Assembly: GCF_040412425.1 (NCBI RefSeq)
Contig: NC_089749.1
Span: forward strand, 32,067,313 to 32,131,312
Reading direction: 5' to 3'
Source of the DNA: Macrobrachium rosenbergii
Lineage: Eukaryota > Arthropoda > Malacostraca > Decapoda > Palaemonidae
Length of the DNA stretch: 64,000 bases
A program made the position numbers and the translations under genes. Positions 11,136 to 23,250 of the stretch are shown here, piece by piece; the stretch's first letter is position 1; every line of letters starts with the position of its first letter. The notes beneath the pieces were generated by a model, which saw only the letters and a program-made list of their open reading frames with translations, was not told the origin of the DNA and searched no databases.

Positions 11136-11819
11136 AACTGAGCTTCAGCAACTAAACTGTAACTGCCTGTTAATCAAGGGGCAGAAGTCCTGGGCAAGTT
11201 ACTATACCCTTCCAAAAAAGTAGACATTTCAGTCTGAGTTAGGTGGATCCCAGTATCCCTTTTGGGGGAAAGATCCTATTCAGCAATGATAGCTGCATGG
11301 GGAATAGAATTCCTTCTGGGAGGTTTCTCCCATGGTAGCTTAAATTTATGTCCCTGAGCCTTCTGGGTTCAGCAGGGCCATTTCGATGGCAATGTTCACT
11401 TCATATTTTTAAATAAGAATATGAACTCCAAGTAAAGATTCCTCTACTTCCTCCACGGGGTTAACCTGGGAAGTATTGGTGACTGATGTTAATGGGTTTT
11501 GGCCCAAACATTGATGTTGTTCAGAGGAAAGGTTAAATATCTGCTGCCAGAGTTCTGCCGGAAAGATAATCTCCCTCTTCTTCACCCCTATTGAACCCTA
11601 GGACCCATTGAGGCAGCTTAAAATGAGCTGTTTCATCCTTAAAACTTGCTGCCAGGAGCCCACTATAGATCTTGCCCAAATGTGGCGACCAAGCAAATTT
11701 TCCTTGTTTTTTACAAGGACTATGCTCATGGCACGTAGTATGGGCTGTACCCAGTGAACCAAGCAATTTGCTACAGAACACCTGAACTGAGTATCCCGCC
11801 TAATGGCGGCCCTGTAATG

Positions 11820-13430
11820 ATATAAAGCAAGTTGTTATTAGAAGCTAGTTAGTATTAATTGTTTTTAAGTGAGGGACACCTCATATAGTTTCCATACTAC
11901 AGGTTAATTTGATTACAACTGTGCAGTTTTAATACATTTTATTAAATATCTATGTTAAACCTTCAAAGGTTTAGGTTAGTTTTCATACCTGTACATGGCT
12001 GTATTACTTATACACTGTTAGTCCTTTTGCAATGGCCAAGTGAAACTTTTAATTCCAATTGTCATGTCATTCAGACTAATTGCTATGAACTAATTTGTTT
12101 GACTAACCCAAACTATTGTTTTATATAGCCTAAGGTAATGATTCTAGTATAATCTACGTTAAGCTAAGAATAGAGGATTTCTTGGAAGGTTCTTGCTTAA
12201 CCTATTCCAGGCTTATTTATAACTTAAAAGATATAAACTTTACAGAAAATAATTCTCTTACCTGCTTTATGTGGCCAAGACTACCTTTTCATTTGATATT
12301 CGGCCATTGCTGTTTTAGGCTAATAGTAGGATATTCCTTATAAGGGGGTTCCTACTTAATATGGTTAATCTACTGCCTGTTCGAGATTTATATTACCTTT
12401 AAGGATATAGGCTACACAAGACCCTACTAGCCTGTAACCTTACAGATATGCTACCGAGTCATAAACTAAGTTATTTTTTTTACGCTAGGATACTGTTTAT
12501 GTATAATCCTAGGCTTATTTGTTCTTTCTTAACCTAGTATAGGGTACTACCTAATCCAGATTATTATAAAAACAGAAAACTTACTAATATGTAACCTTAT
12601 TATTCAACTATTTGTCTACCCCAGTTTGTTGTTTATATCCAATCCTAGACTATTTGGTTTACTATATAAAACAGTAATCACTAATGTGTAACCTTATAAC
12701 CAGGTTATAACTTACTCTAATCTAGGCTACTGCCTAATCTGGATTATTTAATTCACACTTAAGTGTATGGGTTACATAAACAAAACACGATTAGCCTACC
12801 TTAGTATGTAGCCTTAAGGTTAGGTTACCATCTCATCCAGCACAGATTTTGATTTCATCTAGTCCTAATTACATGGTCTAGGCTAACAATTTAGTCCAAA
12901 AATAGGATGTTCCATGAAAAGTTACCACTTAATTGATATAAGGTAATGCCTAGGCTAGTCCTGGATTATTTAGCTCATGCTTAAGTGCACAGGCTTATAT
13001 AGAAGAGAAAAAATTTTTTCTAATATGTAGCCTCATTGATAGGCTATCGATTTACTTTGCCCAGATATTGTTATTATCTGATCCTAGGGTCCTCGGTCTA
13101 AGCTAGGCCACTTAGGGTATGTAATCCAAGGATGTACATAGGCTACAGACAACATCCACTATTAATCTAGTCTGAATTATTCTCACTTACTACCTAGATT
13201 ATTGTAGACATTGTATAATCTGAAAGGATTTTCCATATTAATAATAAGTTGTGGAACATTTCTTTTACTTAAAACATTTACTTAGAATTTAAAACAATTT
13301 TCGTTTTACGATACTTGGTAGCAATCAATGCTTTACAAAACTAGGTAGGGTAGCGATAACCGAGCCGGGTTCCGGCTTTAACACACAAATTATATAAATT
13401 CCCGAAGTTTAAAACTAAAACTTTTAACTG
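11820..13430 (-). other. DIRS-A copy 1 leader (non-coding)
   Basis: This 1.6-kb AT-rich stretch lies between the 5' inverted repeat and gag and has no coding frame. It is built of recurring phrases such as GTAGCCTTA, TAGGCTA and CCTAATCCAGATTATT, so it is internally repetitive. It aligns along its length to copy 3 (57910-58046 plus 60226-61750) and its far end to copy 2 (20420-20480). The copy 3 match is interrupted at one point by the TTAA-flanked element, for which 11930-11955 here is the empty site. Confidence 0.7.
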
Positions 13431-13554
13431 GAAGTTAATATTGAGCACTTATCTTGCTATTTTTGATGTTTCCATAATCCTCGATATTAAAACAGAGAAA
13501 AAAGCCTAATTTTTTCGGAGCGCTGGTAACGACGTGAACCATTCGCTTTAGACC

Positions 13555-13888
13555 AAACAGAGAGTAATGACTCCTTGGTCTTGTAACGGCCCGGTTGTAA
13601 ACAGGAGGGCGGATGAGCATGCGCAATAGTCACTTCTCTTTCTTGCAGGTTCTTTTGACGTTGGAAAAGCTGGGTTCAGCTTCGCTGAAGATATGGGGAA
13701 GTGCCCTCTTATCTTTGAGTCCATTATATACTCTATCATGTGTTATAATGTTAATCATTACGACACAATACCTGGCCAAAAGACCAACTAGAAGAGAATT
13801 CTTTGATATTAGTTTGGTCACCATGGAGGTCTGGTAGACCATGGAAGGTAACCCCTTGAGGACACAACAGCGACTACGCTATCAAAAA
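13555..13888 (-). repeat. DIRS-A copy 1, 5' inverted terminal repeat
   Basis: The reverse complement of 5641-5975, ending GACTACGCTATCAAAAA at the outer edge. The outer ~45 bp recur, inverted, in the internal complementary region at 6100-6140. No convincing target duplication flanks the element, as expected for tyrosine-recombinase insertion. Confidence 0.85.
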
Positions 13889-15104
13889 TCTTCAAAATCT
13901 GTGTGTACAAGAATACAACCACTGCCTTTCAGATGGGCAATTTATTCCAGAGGTGGGAGGATCATCCCATGAAAAAGACTGGCACTGTTTTGAACATCTG
14001 AGGAATACACAAGGCTGACCCTTTTCAAAGTCCCATAGCAAAAGGACAGGAAAGACAATCAAATACCCACCAAGAATTGCCAGATTCCAGTTCATGTATA
14101 TGAGCAGGGAATGGGTGATTCTTATAATCCCCTATACAGTCTGTGCCAGAATTTAGTTCACCTGGTCAAACTTCACTTAAAAAAAGGTTGAATTCTGTCT
14201 TTTCCAAAAGGTCTGTAAGCAGTACTACTATACTCCATGGATAAATGATAGTGCTCTGCATCTCCATAGGGTTTGATTATATTTTCCGCTTGGAACGTGA
14301 GTTTTGTTCTTGAGAGATTGGATGACATAACATCACAAGACTGCAGCTGAGAAAGAATTTGTTGCTAGCAACAGGCAGCTAAAGGAATACACTACTGCAT
14401 TTTATGCTTTAAAGAGCAAAAAAAGATATTGTACGGATTGTTGTAATTAAATATCGCAGCACTCAAGTGTAGGATGGATGCTTTTGTTGTCATCAGATTG
14501 TTCTCTCAAGTGCTGAATTGTTTACTGTTAGTGTGTGATTTTTTTTATCTAAAAAGTGGCAAATTATTTTTTGTTCAGGAAGAATTTTGTTTGTTGGCCT
14601 ACCAAGTTTGTTAATTTGGGAGTTTTTGACCAGGATCTGGAATGTTAAATTAGTTCGTGAGAGTTTGTTTTCCTACAAAACTATTTACTGTTGCTAATGT
14701 AAACTGATCATCAAGTTATCCATATCTTGGGCATTTCATTTTGTATAAGCTACTAATAAAATATTTGTAAATCATATAGGTATTATAAAAGCATTAGCAG
14801 TATGAATGTGTGTGGTTGTGTTTATATATTATCAATAAATATGGGTTTTACTTAAACTTGTTTAATTTCTGAACCTTCACACTGCTTCATGTATCAACCC
14901 CATGATAGCATGAGCACATGCAGGAAACTGAGGTTATTGTACACACAGCAAACATCCTTCAGAAACCCAAGACCATACACAAGAAGATTTCAAAATATCA
15001 ACAGTCTTAAAAAGCACACACACACATTCCAATGATACCAAACAGTGTTAGAATGGGGTTCAGGCCCATAATCACAGGTATGATGTTCTGTCTGAGGTTC
15101 AGAA

Positions 15105-15145
<41 letters not shown>

Positions 15146-16935
15146 AAGAAGACAAAAACCATGTTTCATATTCCTACCTTACTGCCTTCTATTCAGCCTC
15201 TAAAGAAAGTGGTATCAGAATTCTTAGACGAAAACCATCACTGGAAGAAGTTCCTAAATGAAGTCTTGTAAACAGACATACAAAAGTAATTGTAATTACA
15301 CAGATTGCATCTCCTGGAGCCCAAACCCAAGGGGAGCAAGACTAACACTCCTTCAACAGAAGGAACATCCCAGGAAATCCCATATCACTCAGAGGGGAGA
15401 CACCCAAACACCACTTTCACAGCATTCAGTGGACCAAGACAGAATAATTGATGGCAAACTCAAAGACAGGAGAAAAGGAGAGCAGAAACCATGTTTCCTA
15501 CTCATTTAACCCCTCTGCTGCAGAACCAAAAGATGATAATCCAAGAAGCCATACTAAAACAGGGACTCTTGGGAAACGATCTGAAAGAGTAACAACATAA
15601 TGAACAGTTGTTACAGGGCACAAACCACCAGGACAGAGGGCACTGGGTGTATCCATGACACCTTCCTGGTGTTGTAATAAGTCTAGTGACACTCCTACAC
15701 TTTGAATATCTGCACAGTACCAGCTGGTGCACTGGAGATTCCAGGTTAAATAAGGCAAACTCAACCCTTCAACTAGATCCTCTCTTATGCTCTTGGTAGA
15801 TTCTATGAAGAGTAGGATACAAAAAGACAAGTAGAAATGAAGAAATAACCACAGAATCTGGCCAACATGGAGACCTTATCTACACCTTCCTTGGAAGTCT
15901 CGCTGAAGATCGGTCAGGAACTTTGTGACAAGCCACTGGCTCCTTCCATTAAGCCACACTAAAATAAAAAGAAATGATCAGAGGAAATCCAAGAGAATAA
16001 CCTGGAAAAGATATCCCCCCTCCACCTTCAATGGTTGAAGGACTAAGTAGGAAGGACAGCAGGAAAGGCAGAGGTGGAACTTCATCCGTGCCCCTACAGG
16101 GGTTTGTGCATTTACCACCATGTCTTTAATATAAAATCAAGTCTCATTGTAAAGACAAAAGTTAGTAAACTGTATACACAACATGGCATACTGAAAAACC
16201 ACAAAAACGGCAAAAGAAAATGGCGATGTCTTGATTAAACTACAGCTGAAGAAATAAATGGCAGTTTCTCCACAAGTGAGTGGGTAGTACCCTGTCTTTC
16301 ACCTGTCAGCCTCAAATTCATCACCATATTACCAAACTTTGATGACTGTTTCCTGCTCAGCCAGGAATACTACTTATAAGGTACTAGTTTGCGTTCTTAT
16401 AAGAAAGAGCTATATTCTGTTTCATCACAAGCCCATTATTTTAAATTATCCTGTATGCTTATTCAGGTAGAATGGCTTCACTGCTGCCAGACAGGAGGGA
16501 GAAATTCAACCAGGGTCTGGTAGAGTTAAAGCACCTCTAAGAGAGATTGATTAGTGCCCTCAAGTTCTAAGGACTCGCAAAGGGTTTGAACTGGACTGGT
16601 ACTGTTAAGAGAGTTGTGGCTTTACTGTTTAGGTTGTACATGAAGATTATGAGTTTGTTACATTTTCCAAGTTTTCCTGTAAGTGGCTGTGGCTCCCATG
16701 GGACCAATAGAGAATATATTAGAATACTTATAGTTTAGAATACAGGAGCAGATCTCATAAATGTTAATGAAAATTCTTCAAATGGCATTTAAAATGCAAT
16801 GTCAAAACTGTCCTCAATGAATCAGATGCCTGTTGTTCAACAGCATTACTATAAGCTCATATACTAACTAGTCTAAATCACTAGGTAAATATGTTCTTTA
16901 AAGAGGTAGCCAAGGGCACATGTGAGAACCAAGTA
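13889..16935. other. Non-coding stretch with a 37-bp A tract
   Basis: No gene is supported. An uninterrupted run of A fills 15107-15143 and may be a retroposon tail or a plain microsatellite. The minus-strand open frames at 13892-14095 and 15498-15830 have no recognisable motif and I do not call them. The rest is AT-rich, unassigned, probably old repeat-derived sequence. Confidence 0.45.
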
Positions 16936-17218
16936 CAAGCAGTCCCAGATTATCGGCAGGGGTTCCATTCTGACAGCTTGATGATAAGCGAAAATCGTCG
17001 ATAACTGAAAATCGGCGATTTTTGGTGCTTATTGGTGCCAATAACCTGGTATCAGCACTGATTACTGGAGATCAGCACCTCTGTTAGGTATGTATCGGTG
17101 CCAATATCTGATTATCGGTGCCGATAAGCAAAAATCAGCAATTTTCGGCGCCGAAAATTGCCTATTTTCATCGCCAGACAAGCGCCTTAAAACCAGATCA
17201 CCAACCGGGGACTGCCTG
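16936..17218. mobile_element. pogo/Tc1-mariner-like MITE (283 bp)
   Basis: TA at 16934-16935 and at 17219-17220 flank a 283-bp insert. Its left end CAAGCAGTCCCAGATT and right end (reverse complement CAGGCAGTCCCCGGTT) form a 16-bp inverted repeat with about three mismatches. The interior is short-palindrome-rich, repeating ATCGGCG/CGCCGAT-type words. TA duplication and CAG ends fit the pogo/Tigger branch. It has no transposase. Confidence 0.7.
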
Positions 17219-17705
17219 TAACTGGTTGAAAGAAGAGTTAAAAAGCAGCTAAAGGAAGTTGCTATACTAAGAACACCAAATGCATGCACTAGTAAAGTGC
17301 TTATGGAGGCAAGAAGCACCTTCAGACTTGCAGCAAACCTAAGTAGCAATGACGGCTGGGTCATGAGACATGAAAAATTTGCATTGCACCTAGGATACTC
17401 TTTTGTCTCATGGAAATTAGAGGAGGGCCACTAGGCAAAGATATCTCACAAAGATCAGGAATCTGCAGGAGGAGCACCACACAAAAAGCAGGAGCTACTA
17501 CAAGCAGAGACACCCAACGTGTGGAAGTAATTGGAGGAGGAGCAGGTGCAGCTGCATGAGCCACAGGCATGAAATTCCAGGTGGGAGCTAAAGCAGGCTA
17601 TGTGGCATGGGATGAACAGACAAGGCCATTGCTCAGGGTCACTGTAATGGACATATAGTGAAATACCAGAATCAAATGAAGAGAAATGGGTTAGGAATAC
17701 AATTC
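17219..17705. other. Non-coding stretch
   Basis: Nothing supportable is seen between the MITE and the LINE tail. The minus-strand open frames here (for example 17062-17364) overlap the MITE and are not protein-like. Confidence 0.4.
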
Positions 17706-17945
17706 TGCTTGAAGATGTCATGCAATTGGAACTTCAAAAGTTCAAGCGAAGATGCAATGCATTACTACCTATGCTATTGTCCTTGCAATCTAATACATTT
17801 TTATCTATTCATTTATTAATTTTTTTTAAAATAATGAGCACCATATTCTTTGGAAGCTTGAATTTCAAGTCAATGGCCCCTGTGGGCTTGTTCCATATGT
17901 ATAGGATTCAACTTCCGAATAATAATGATAATAATAATAATAACC
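17706..17945 (+). mobile_element. 5'-truncated CR1/Jockey-like LINE 3' end
   Basis: It begins inside the last codons of a LINE ORF (EDVMQLELQKFKRRCNALL on the plus strand). It then runs through a 3' UTR with GTGGGCTTGTTCCATATG and CAACTTCCGAATAATAATG, and ends in an (AAT)n tail at about 17921-17943. The same codons and 3' UTR occur at 30550-30850 behind a recognisable reverse transcriptase, which identifies the family. 5' truncation with a short repeated tail is the usual product of target-primed reverse transcription. Confidence 0.65.
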
Positions 17946-19480
17946 GAGGTCAAGGGATAAGACATAAGCTGGAGAAATCAATGCATGGGGGCAGCAAAGC
18001 CCTGAGGGCATCCAGATATATGGAGGCAGCCAGGTATAAGGCCAATACGTCAAACACTGGAGTGCAAGAACACACAGGAGCAACTGAAGAGATTGGATAT
18101 GCAGGATCAATGAGGAATCGGGAGTAGACATTACAGAAACTTCTATAGATGAAAAGGCCCAAGCTATGGGAACAGCAACATCATTAGGTAAGGTAGCAAT
18201 AAGAGCAGAAATAGATAAGGCGACAAGACTGTTGGGATGACAACACCAGGAAGAGGAGAGAGCAAGTACATGGGTACTCAAAGGCACAGTTAACAGGAGC
18301 AGTAGATGAGACCTGGAAGGGGAGTCAGGAGGCATCAGCAGAAGGAATTCACCTGGAGGGCAGGTCTGCTACAATGGTATGAAGATCTATCTGCAGGTGA
18401 AGCAGCATGAAGAATGAGGAAGCCTAATCAATAAACACGTGACTTGACACTCAGTTGCAACATGACAACCCTTCCCAAAGACTTGCCAACAAGAGAGGAA
18501 TAATGTTACTTGTAGTCACGATTGTCCAAAATGATTCCACTGCCCTTTAGATCACTCCCTGACACTGTACAAAGAAGAAATAGAGAACATACTTGGTCCC
18601 TATAGGAACGGCATTGCAAATGGGATCTTCTTTAGAGATGATGTGAAAGTGCCGGAGGACTTGACGTAAGTATGTTAATGAAATACATAAATAGATAAAA
18701 GAGGGGCACTGCAAATGAGGATCCTTTTGGGGTGACAAAAGAGCACTGCAAAATTTATCATTCTTGTCAGCAAAAGTACAACGAAGCATATTAATAACAG
18801 GAATGACATATCAACAGAGAACCTAAGGTGTTTGTTACTACTGACAAACATGAAGTGAGTGAACTAAGCAAACAATTTTGCTAATAATATACCCAGATCA
18901 AGACATGGCAAGAGCAAAAAATTTTGTTAACAGCCCAAAAACATGATATGCCAAATCCCATTTTGAAATTGTCAAAAAAAAAAAAAATACTAAAACAATA
19001 TCTGAAAACTATGATGACAAATTACATTACTGATCACCAGATAACCATAAAACCCCCCCCAAAAAAGAGCCTTAGACTACTCTCAGTGCCCTCTCAGCAA
19101 AATATTAGTTACTGGATAAAAATAACTCGCTAAAAGCCTCACAAAATATTATAAACACCACACAAAAGATGGGGATAGGATAGAAATGCACTGAAAAATG
19201 TAATCATGTCAATGGTAAATACTAAGCACAACAGAAATGCTGCTAAGCCTTGGATAGAATGGCAACAAATCCAACCATTACCAAGGTGAAGAATGAATAT
19301 TGTATCTATGACAGGTTTTGAGTGATGTACAGGCTAATTCAAATGAGTACTGTATTAATATTATGCGCCATTCAGTTTGGATGAATTTAGCAGGGAAAAT
19401 GGTCATATTACTTCCATGGCCTATAAATGAATTATGGCAACTATAATAGCTCAGCACGGGAGAGAGATCAATCAGTATGC
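17946..19480. other. Unassigned non-coding stretch
   Basis: Purine-rich and AT-rich sequence. The long plus and minus open frames at 17720-18127 and 17865-18335 oppose each other, overlap the LINE tail, and have no family features. Short A and C runs occur near 18975 and 19053. Nothing further is supported. Confidence 0.4.
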
Positions 19481-19840
19481 CTTGAGATTTCAGAGGGGAA
19501 TGCACTGCTTCTCTTCAGCACCAGGACATCTCTTTATTTATTTGCTCATAAAAAACCCAGGGGTTGCTGCTGGTTTTAGCTCTTATCTTTTATAAGTGTG
19601 TCAGCTATAATTGTAATTTTGCAAAGAAATATTAGAAAAAACATGTACTGTATACCTCACAAAAAGTTACTGCATCTCCACATCTCAGTAAATCTCGTAA
19701 ATATTTTATAATATATATACTCAAAATTTGTTAATGATTTTAGTTCTTATCTGTTATGATACTGTGTGAGCTGTAATAATAATTTTACAAATAAAATAAA
19801 TTATTAGAAAAAACATGCATAACTTGGTAAAATTAGCATA
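19481..19840 (-). mobile_element. TTAA MITE, first half (split by DIRS-A copy 2)
   Basis: This is the reverse complement of 55155-55475 in the TTAA element of copy 3. It matches from TTTATTTATTTGCTCATAAA through TTAGCTCTTATCTTTTATAA and on to AATTTTACAAATAAAATAA. The match stops at 19840 and resumes at 24083, so the DIRS element landed inside it. The outer end towards 19480 is diverged and its TTAA could not be placed. Confidence 0.6.
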
Positions 19841-20190
19841 TTTTTTATAGCATAGTCCCTGTTTTGTCTTCAAGGAGTTACCCACATGGTGTGCTAGCAC
19901 TCCATGGTGACTAGACTAGTATCAAAGAAATATTTTTCTAGCCTGGTCTTGTAGCCGGGTATTGTGTCGTACAACACTATGACACGTGATAGAGTATAAT
20001 GGACTCAAAGATAAGAGGGCATTTTCCCTTATCTTCAGCAAAGCTGAACCCAGTTTTTCGTATGTCAAAATATGCAAGAAGTGACTATTGCACATGCGCA
20101 TCTGCCATCTTGTTTATAACCAGGGCAGGCAAGAGACCAACTCCATTATCTTCCGCTAGTGCAAACTACGCGCACCACGCTTCAGTGCTC
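19841..20190 (+). repeat. DIRS-A copy 2, 5' inverted terminal repeat
   Basis: Starts in a T-run followed by ATAGCATAGTCCCTG and carries the family marks GACTCAAAGATAAGAGGGCA and GTGACTATTGCACATGCGCA. The inverted partner is 23700-24082. Confidence 0.85.
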
Positions 20191-20480
20191 CTTACTGCTT
20201 TCACCAATAAGAAGTATAGAAACATCCAAACTCAAAAGTTAAGTGCTTATTTTTAAGCTTCAGTTGAAAATTGTTAGTTTAAACTGTGGAACAAATGTTT
20301 TATGTGTACGGAATCCAGAAACCGGACTTTCTTTTCAGAGCGCATGGTCAGTGCTCTATCATGATCTCTGTTATCGGCTAAAGCCCCGAAAATTTGAATT
20401 TTTGATCATTTAATTTAAAAGTGTAACTAAAGAAATGTTCCACAATTTATTATCAATTCAAATAATCCTTTCAAATAACA

Positions 20481-22300
20481 ATGTGGTCAGAGGTTGACTC
20501 CAAAGACACCACAAGGAATGGAAGTCTTCTCCTTGGGGACACAGCATTGTTCTCAATGGGCTGGGGTGGAAATGGTCTCATTGTCCCGCCTCTAAAAGGA
20601 TTCTTTCAAGCATCAAGCCCCTCTCTGGAAGATTACGTGCAGAAGGCCTTATTAAAAGGTGTCATAGAGAAACATGCGTATATTTGCCATCAAGCACGTC
20701 TCTTCAGTGTTCCCAAAAAGGATTCCTCCAAGCAAAGAGTGAACCTCGACCTATCAACATTGAACAAGTATAGTGTTTGCCAAAAGTTTCGGATAACTAC
20801 CGTTGCCCAAGTATGTTCAGTCATTCCAAAAAGGAATCGGACAGTTTCTATAGATATAAAAGATGCACACTGGCAAGTCCCTATTGCCGCTCCCTTTTGC
20901 TCCTTCCTAAGGTTCCGGATAGGGAAAGAGACATACAGGTTCAAAGTTATGCCTTTTGGGCTAAACACTGCCCCAAGAATTTGTACAAAATTAGCAACAG
21001 TAGTTGTCCAGGAACTCAGGAAAGAAGGAATACACCTAAGAGCTTACCTAGACAACTGGTTATCTGGGGGGCCACAAGAAGAGAATGCTTGAAAAACCTA
21101 AGAGCTGTGGTCAACAAACTCCATTCAAAAGGTTTTATAATAAATTGGAAAAAATCCCGCCTCACGCCCAGCAGATGCTTTCAGTGGTTGGGACTGTGTT
21201 GGGATACTCTTCAAGGCCTGTTGTCTCTCCACATCAAAACTCAGAGCAGAACAAGGAAAAACCTCAAAAGGCTCCTAGAGCAGCCCAGAGTTTCCAGGCG
21301 GCAATTAGAACGCATGATGGGTCTACTGCCATTTGCATCAGTACTAGATCCAATACTCAGACTGCAGTTGAAAAACGTGAACAAATTTTGGCTACCGCAC
21401 GCAAGAAAAAAGATGCAAGACCAATCTCACCAAAAGAATAAAAAAGTCAGGGAGATACTTCAGCTTTGGACCCTAAAGGAATCTCTGGCAGAACAGGTCA
21501 CCCTGACTCCTCCATCAGTAAGAGCGACATTACACACAGATGCCTCACTGACAGGTTGGAGAGGACACTGGGATGATTGTCAGGTGGCAGGGAGGTGGTC
21601 AGTTACTCTGAGGAAGTGTCATATCCATTTCCTGGAACTGATGGCTGTCTTTTTGTCTCTCAATAAACTCAAATCTCCAGAAGAGCATATTCTGTTGGTT
21701 CTAGACAACATGACTGCAATGTCCTGCATCAAGAGATCGGGATCATGTTCACCTCTTCTCAACATGACAATGCTAGCCATCCTTCGGATGGCACAAGTAA
21801 AGAAGTGGCAGCTGTCTGCAATTCACCTCACAGGGTCTCTCAACATAATAGCTGACTCTATCTAGGAGAACGGCAGCCTCAACAGAGTGGATGTTGGACA
21901 AACACTCTTTTCAAACAATAGCCAACATGCTTCCACAACCAGAAGTGGACCTGTTCGCCACATACAAGAGTCACAGACTCCCAGTATATGTATCTCCGAA
22001 CTTGGACAATCAAGCAATATCAAGAGATGCCTACCTACAAGACTGGAACAAGTGGAGGACGATATATCTTTTTCCTCCATTGTCCCAGATTTCGAAGGTT
22101 TTGTGCAAACTCCTAACATTTGAAGGAACAACTTACTTAACAGTCCCAAATTGGCCAAACAGGCATTGGTTCCTATCGCCTCAACAACGGGCGAAAAGAT
22201 CAATACAACTGTCGTCCGCTGTTCTATCCCAAAAAGTAGGAGGGAAAATCATTTATGCATCCTCCTCTCTGAGCTGAGACCTTCACGTATGGATATTTTA
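20481..22300 (+). pseudogene. DIRS-A copy 2 reverse transcriptase and RNase H, frameshifted
   Basis: The best-preserved coding region in the window. The RT reads GVIEKHAYICHQARLFSVPK, then VSIDIKDAHWQVPIAAPF, then FKVMPFGLNTAPRICTKL in the first frame (20481-21092). The catalytic box reads AYLDNW where DIRS has YLDDW, so one catalytic Asp is Asn. A frameshift in the G run near 21068 moves to the frame ending at 21865, which carries LHTDASLTGWRGHW, FLELMAVFLSLNKL, LVLDNMTAMSCIKRSG and LSAIHLTGSLNIIADS (RNase H). A stop or indel at 21862 precedes MLPQPEVDLFATYKSH and the RNase H tail. RT would copy element RNA and RNase H would remove it. This copy is inactive. Confidence 0.85.
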
Positions 22301-23250
22301 AACATTATCTACCGTGAAAACTACTCACCCAACATTGCTAGGTACCTAGAGCAAAAATTACGGACGTCATCTATCCGACAAAACCAGTCCATTTGGAAGA
22401 TATGGTTAGATTATATCCATACTGTGACCCCAGTTGAAATTTCTATAGAAACACTTAAATTTTCTGATATATCTTTCTGAAGACAAACACCTTGTGGTTA
22501 CAACAATCATGGCATACAAGGCAGCATTAACAGACCATTGCTTTATGGATTCGGGATGGACACCAGCATAGAAGTTGTTACTTCCCTTCTGTGGTCTTTT
22601 GCTCTACAAAGACCCGCTAACAAAAGACTCCCAATTACTTGGTCCCTGAACAAGGTACTTGGATGTCTATCTACCCCTCAATTCAGCGGACCCAATACAA
22701 CCGCAACTCACACGCTATAAAAGGCGATATTCCTGATTGCATCAGGAGCCCATATTAGTGAACTGGGCTCTCTTAGACGGGGACGATATATCACACAAAC
22801 TGCTGATAATCAATCATTATTGGCCCAAGGCCCATCATTCCTGGCCAAGAATGAGGATCCTTTAAGAAGGAAATCTCCTATTCTTATATGTAAGAAAACT
22901 CAATTTAGCAGACAAAACATTATGCCCAGTTCAAGCACTTAAGGTTTACCTAGAGGTCACAAGCAAACATCCCAGAGGGTTCGATTTTCCTACACCCTAG
23001 CGCGAATAAACCACTCTCTCTACAAGGGCTAAGAATAATTTTAGTGTCCCTCATTAAAAAAGCAAACCCACACTCCTTTCCTAGGTCACATGGCACAAGG
23101 AAATTAAGTAAGTCATTGGCCTTCTTCAGAAATGTCTCTTTTGGAGAAGTCTCTGAAGGTACAGGGTGGGCATCAGAGACAAGTGTTCTTAAAACATTAC
23201 TGCCATGAGCTCAAACAATTTCGTCTGCACTGCATGTCAGTAGCTGGTAT
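22281..23250 (+). pseudogene. DIRS-A copy 2 tyrosine recombinase, frameshifted
   Basis: The N-terminal core-binding part reads RMDILNIIYRENYSPNIAR and QSIWKIWLDYIHT. A stop at 22480 precedes LLYGFGMDTSIEVVTSLLW. Box I reads SGAHISELGSLRRGRY near 22745-22790, with His at the usual catalytic Arg position. LCPVQALKVYLEVTS follows. Box II reads RSHGTRKLSKSLAFF near 23075-23130, with His and Arg kept. After another frameshift comes VFLKHYCHEL near 23187-23215, whose Tyr is in the expected nucleophile position. The overall order matches DIRS recombinases. A C-terminal extension runs to about 23383. Confidence 0.75.

Larger units (their letters stand above)
9001..11781 (-). pseudogene. DIRS-A copy 1 gag-like region, broken and expanded
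   Basis: The minus-strand pieces are 11781-11533 (N-terminus, with C/H residues spaced as in HTTCHEHSPC-KKQGKFAW), 10226-10002 (MSTIKDALATERQYIRDMKH) and 9624-9084 (KALFDFLEWRIKLRMEALE, then NPFCKDQLEESVVGQLNEHA). The same blocks in the same order occur in copy 3 (57932-55690). The N-terminal Cys/His cluster resembles the putative zinc-binding start of DIRS gag proteins. Between the N-terminal and middle blocks a 33-bp repeat has expanded and a solo LTR has inserted. Role by analogy: particle or nucleic-acid-binding protein. No enzyme motif is seen. Confidence 0.6.
5641..13888 (-). mobile_element. DIRS-type retrotransposon family A, copy 1
   Basis: An ~8.2-kb element in minus orientation. 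Inverted terminal repeats of about 330 bp lie at 13555-13888 (element 5' end) and 5641-5975 (3' end), with an internal complementary region at 6043-6140. Between them, in element order, are a 1.5-kb leader (13430-11820), a gag-like region (11781-9084), reverse transcriptase/RNase H (about 9000-7700) and a tyrosine recombinase (7260-6540). This order, the inverted repeats and the recombinase in place of an integrase define DIRS elements. All reading frames are broken. The gag region is enlarged by a 33-bp minisatellite and a solo LTR. Confidence 0.85.

Noticed and set aside
15498..15830. Possible protein-coding gene (110 codons, minus)
   Set aside because: No recognisable motif, and the overlapping alternative frame is equally open. 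It sits in repeat-rich intron sequence.
17720..18335. Long opposed open frames on both strands
   Set aside because: The plus frame starts in a LINE 3' end and passes through its AAT tail. The minus frame is the shadow. Neither has a motif.
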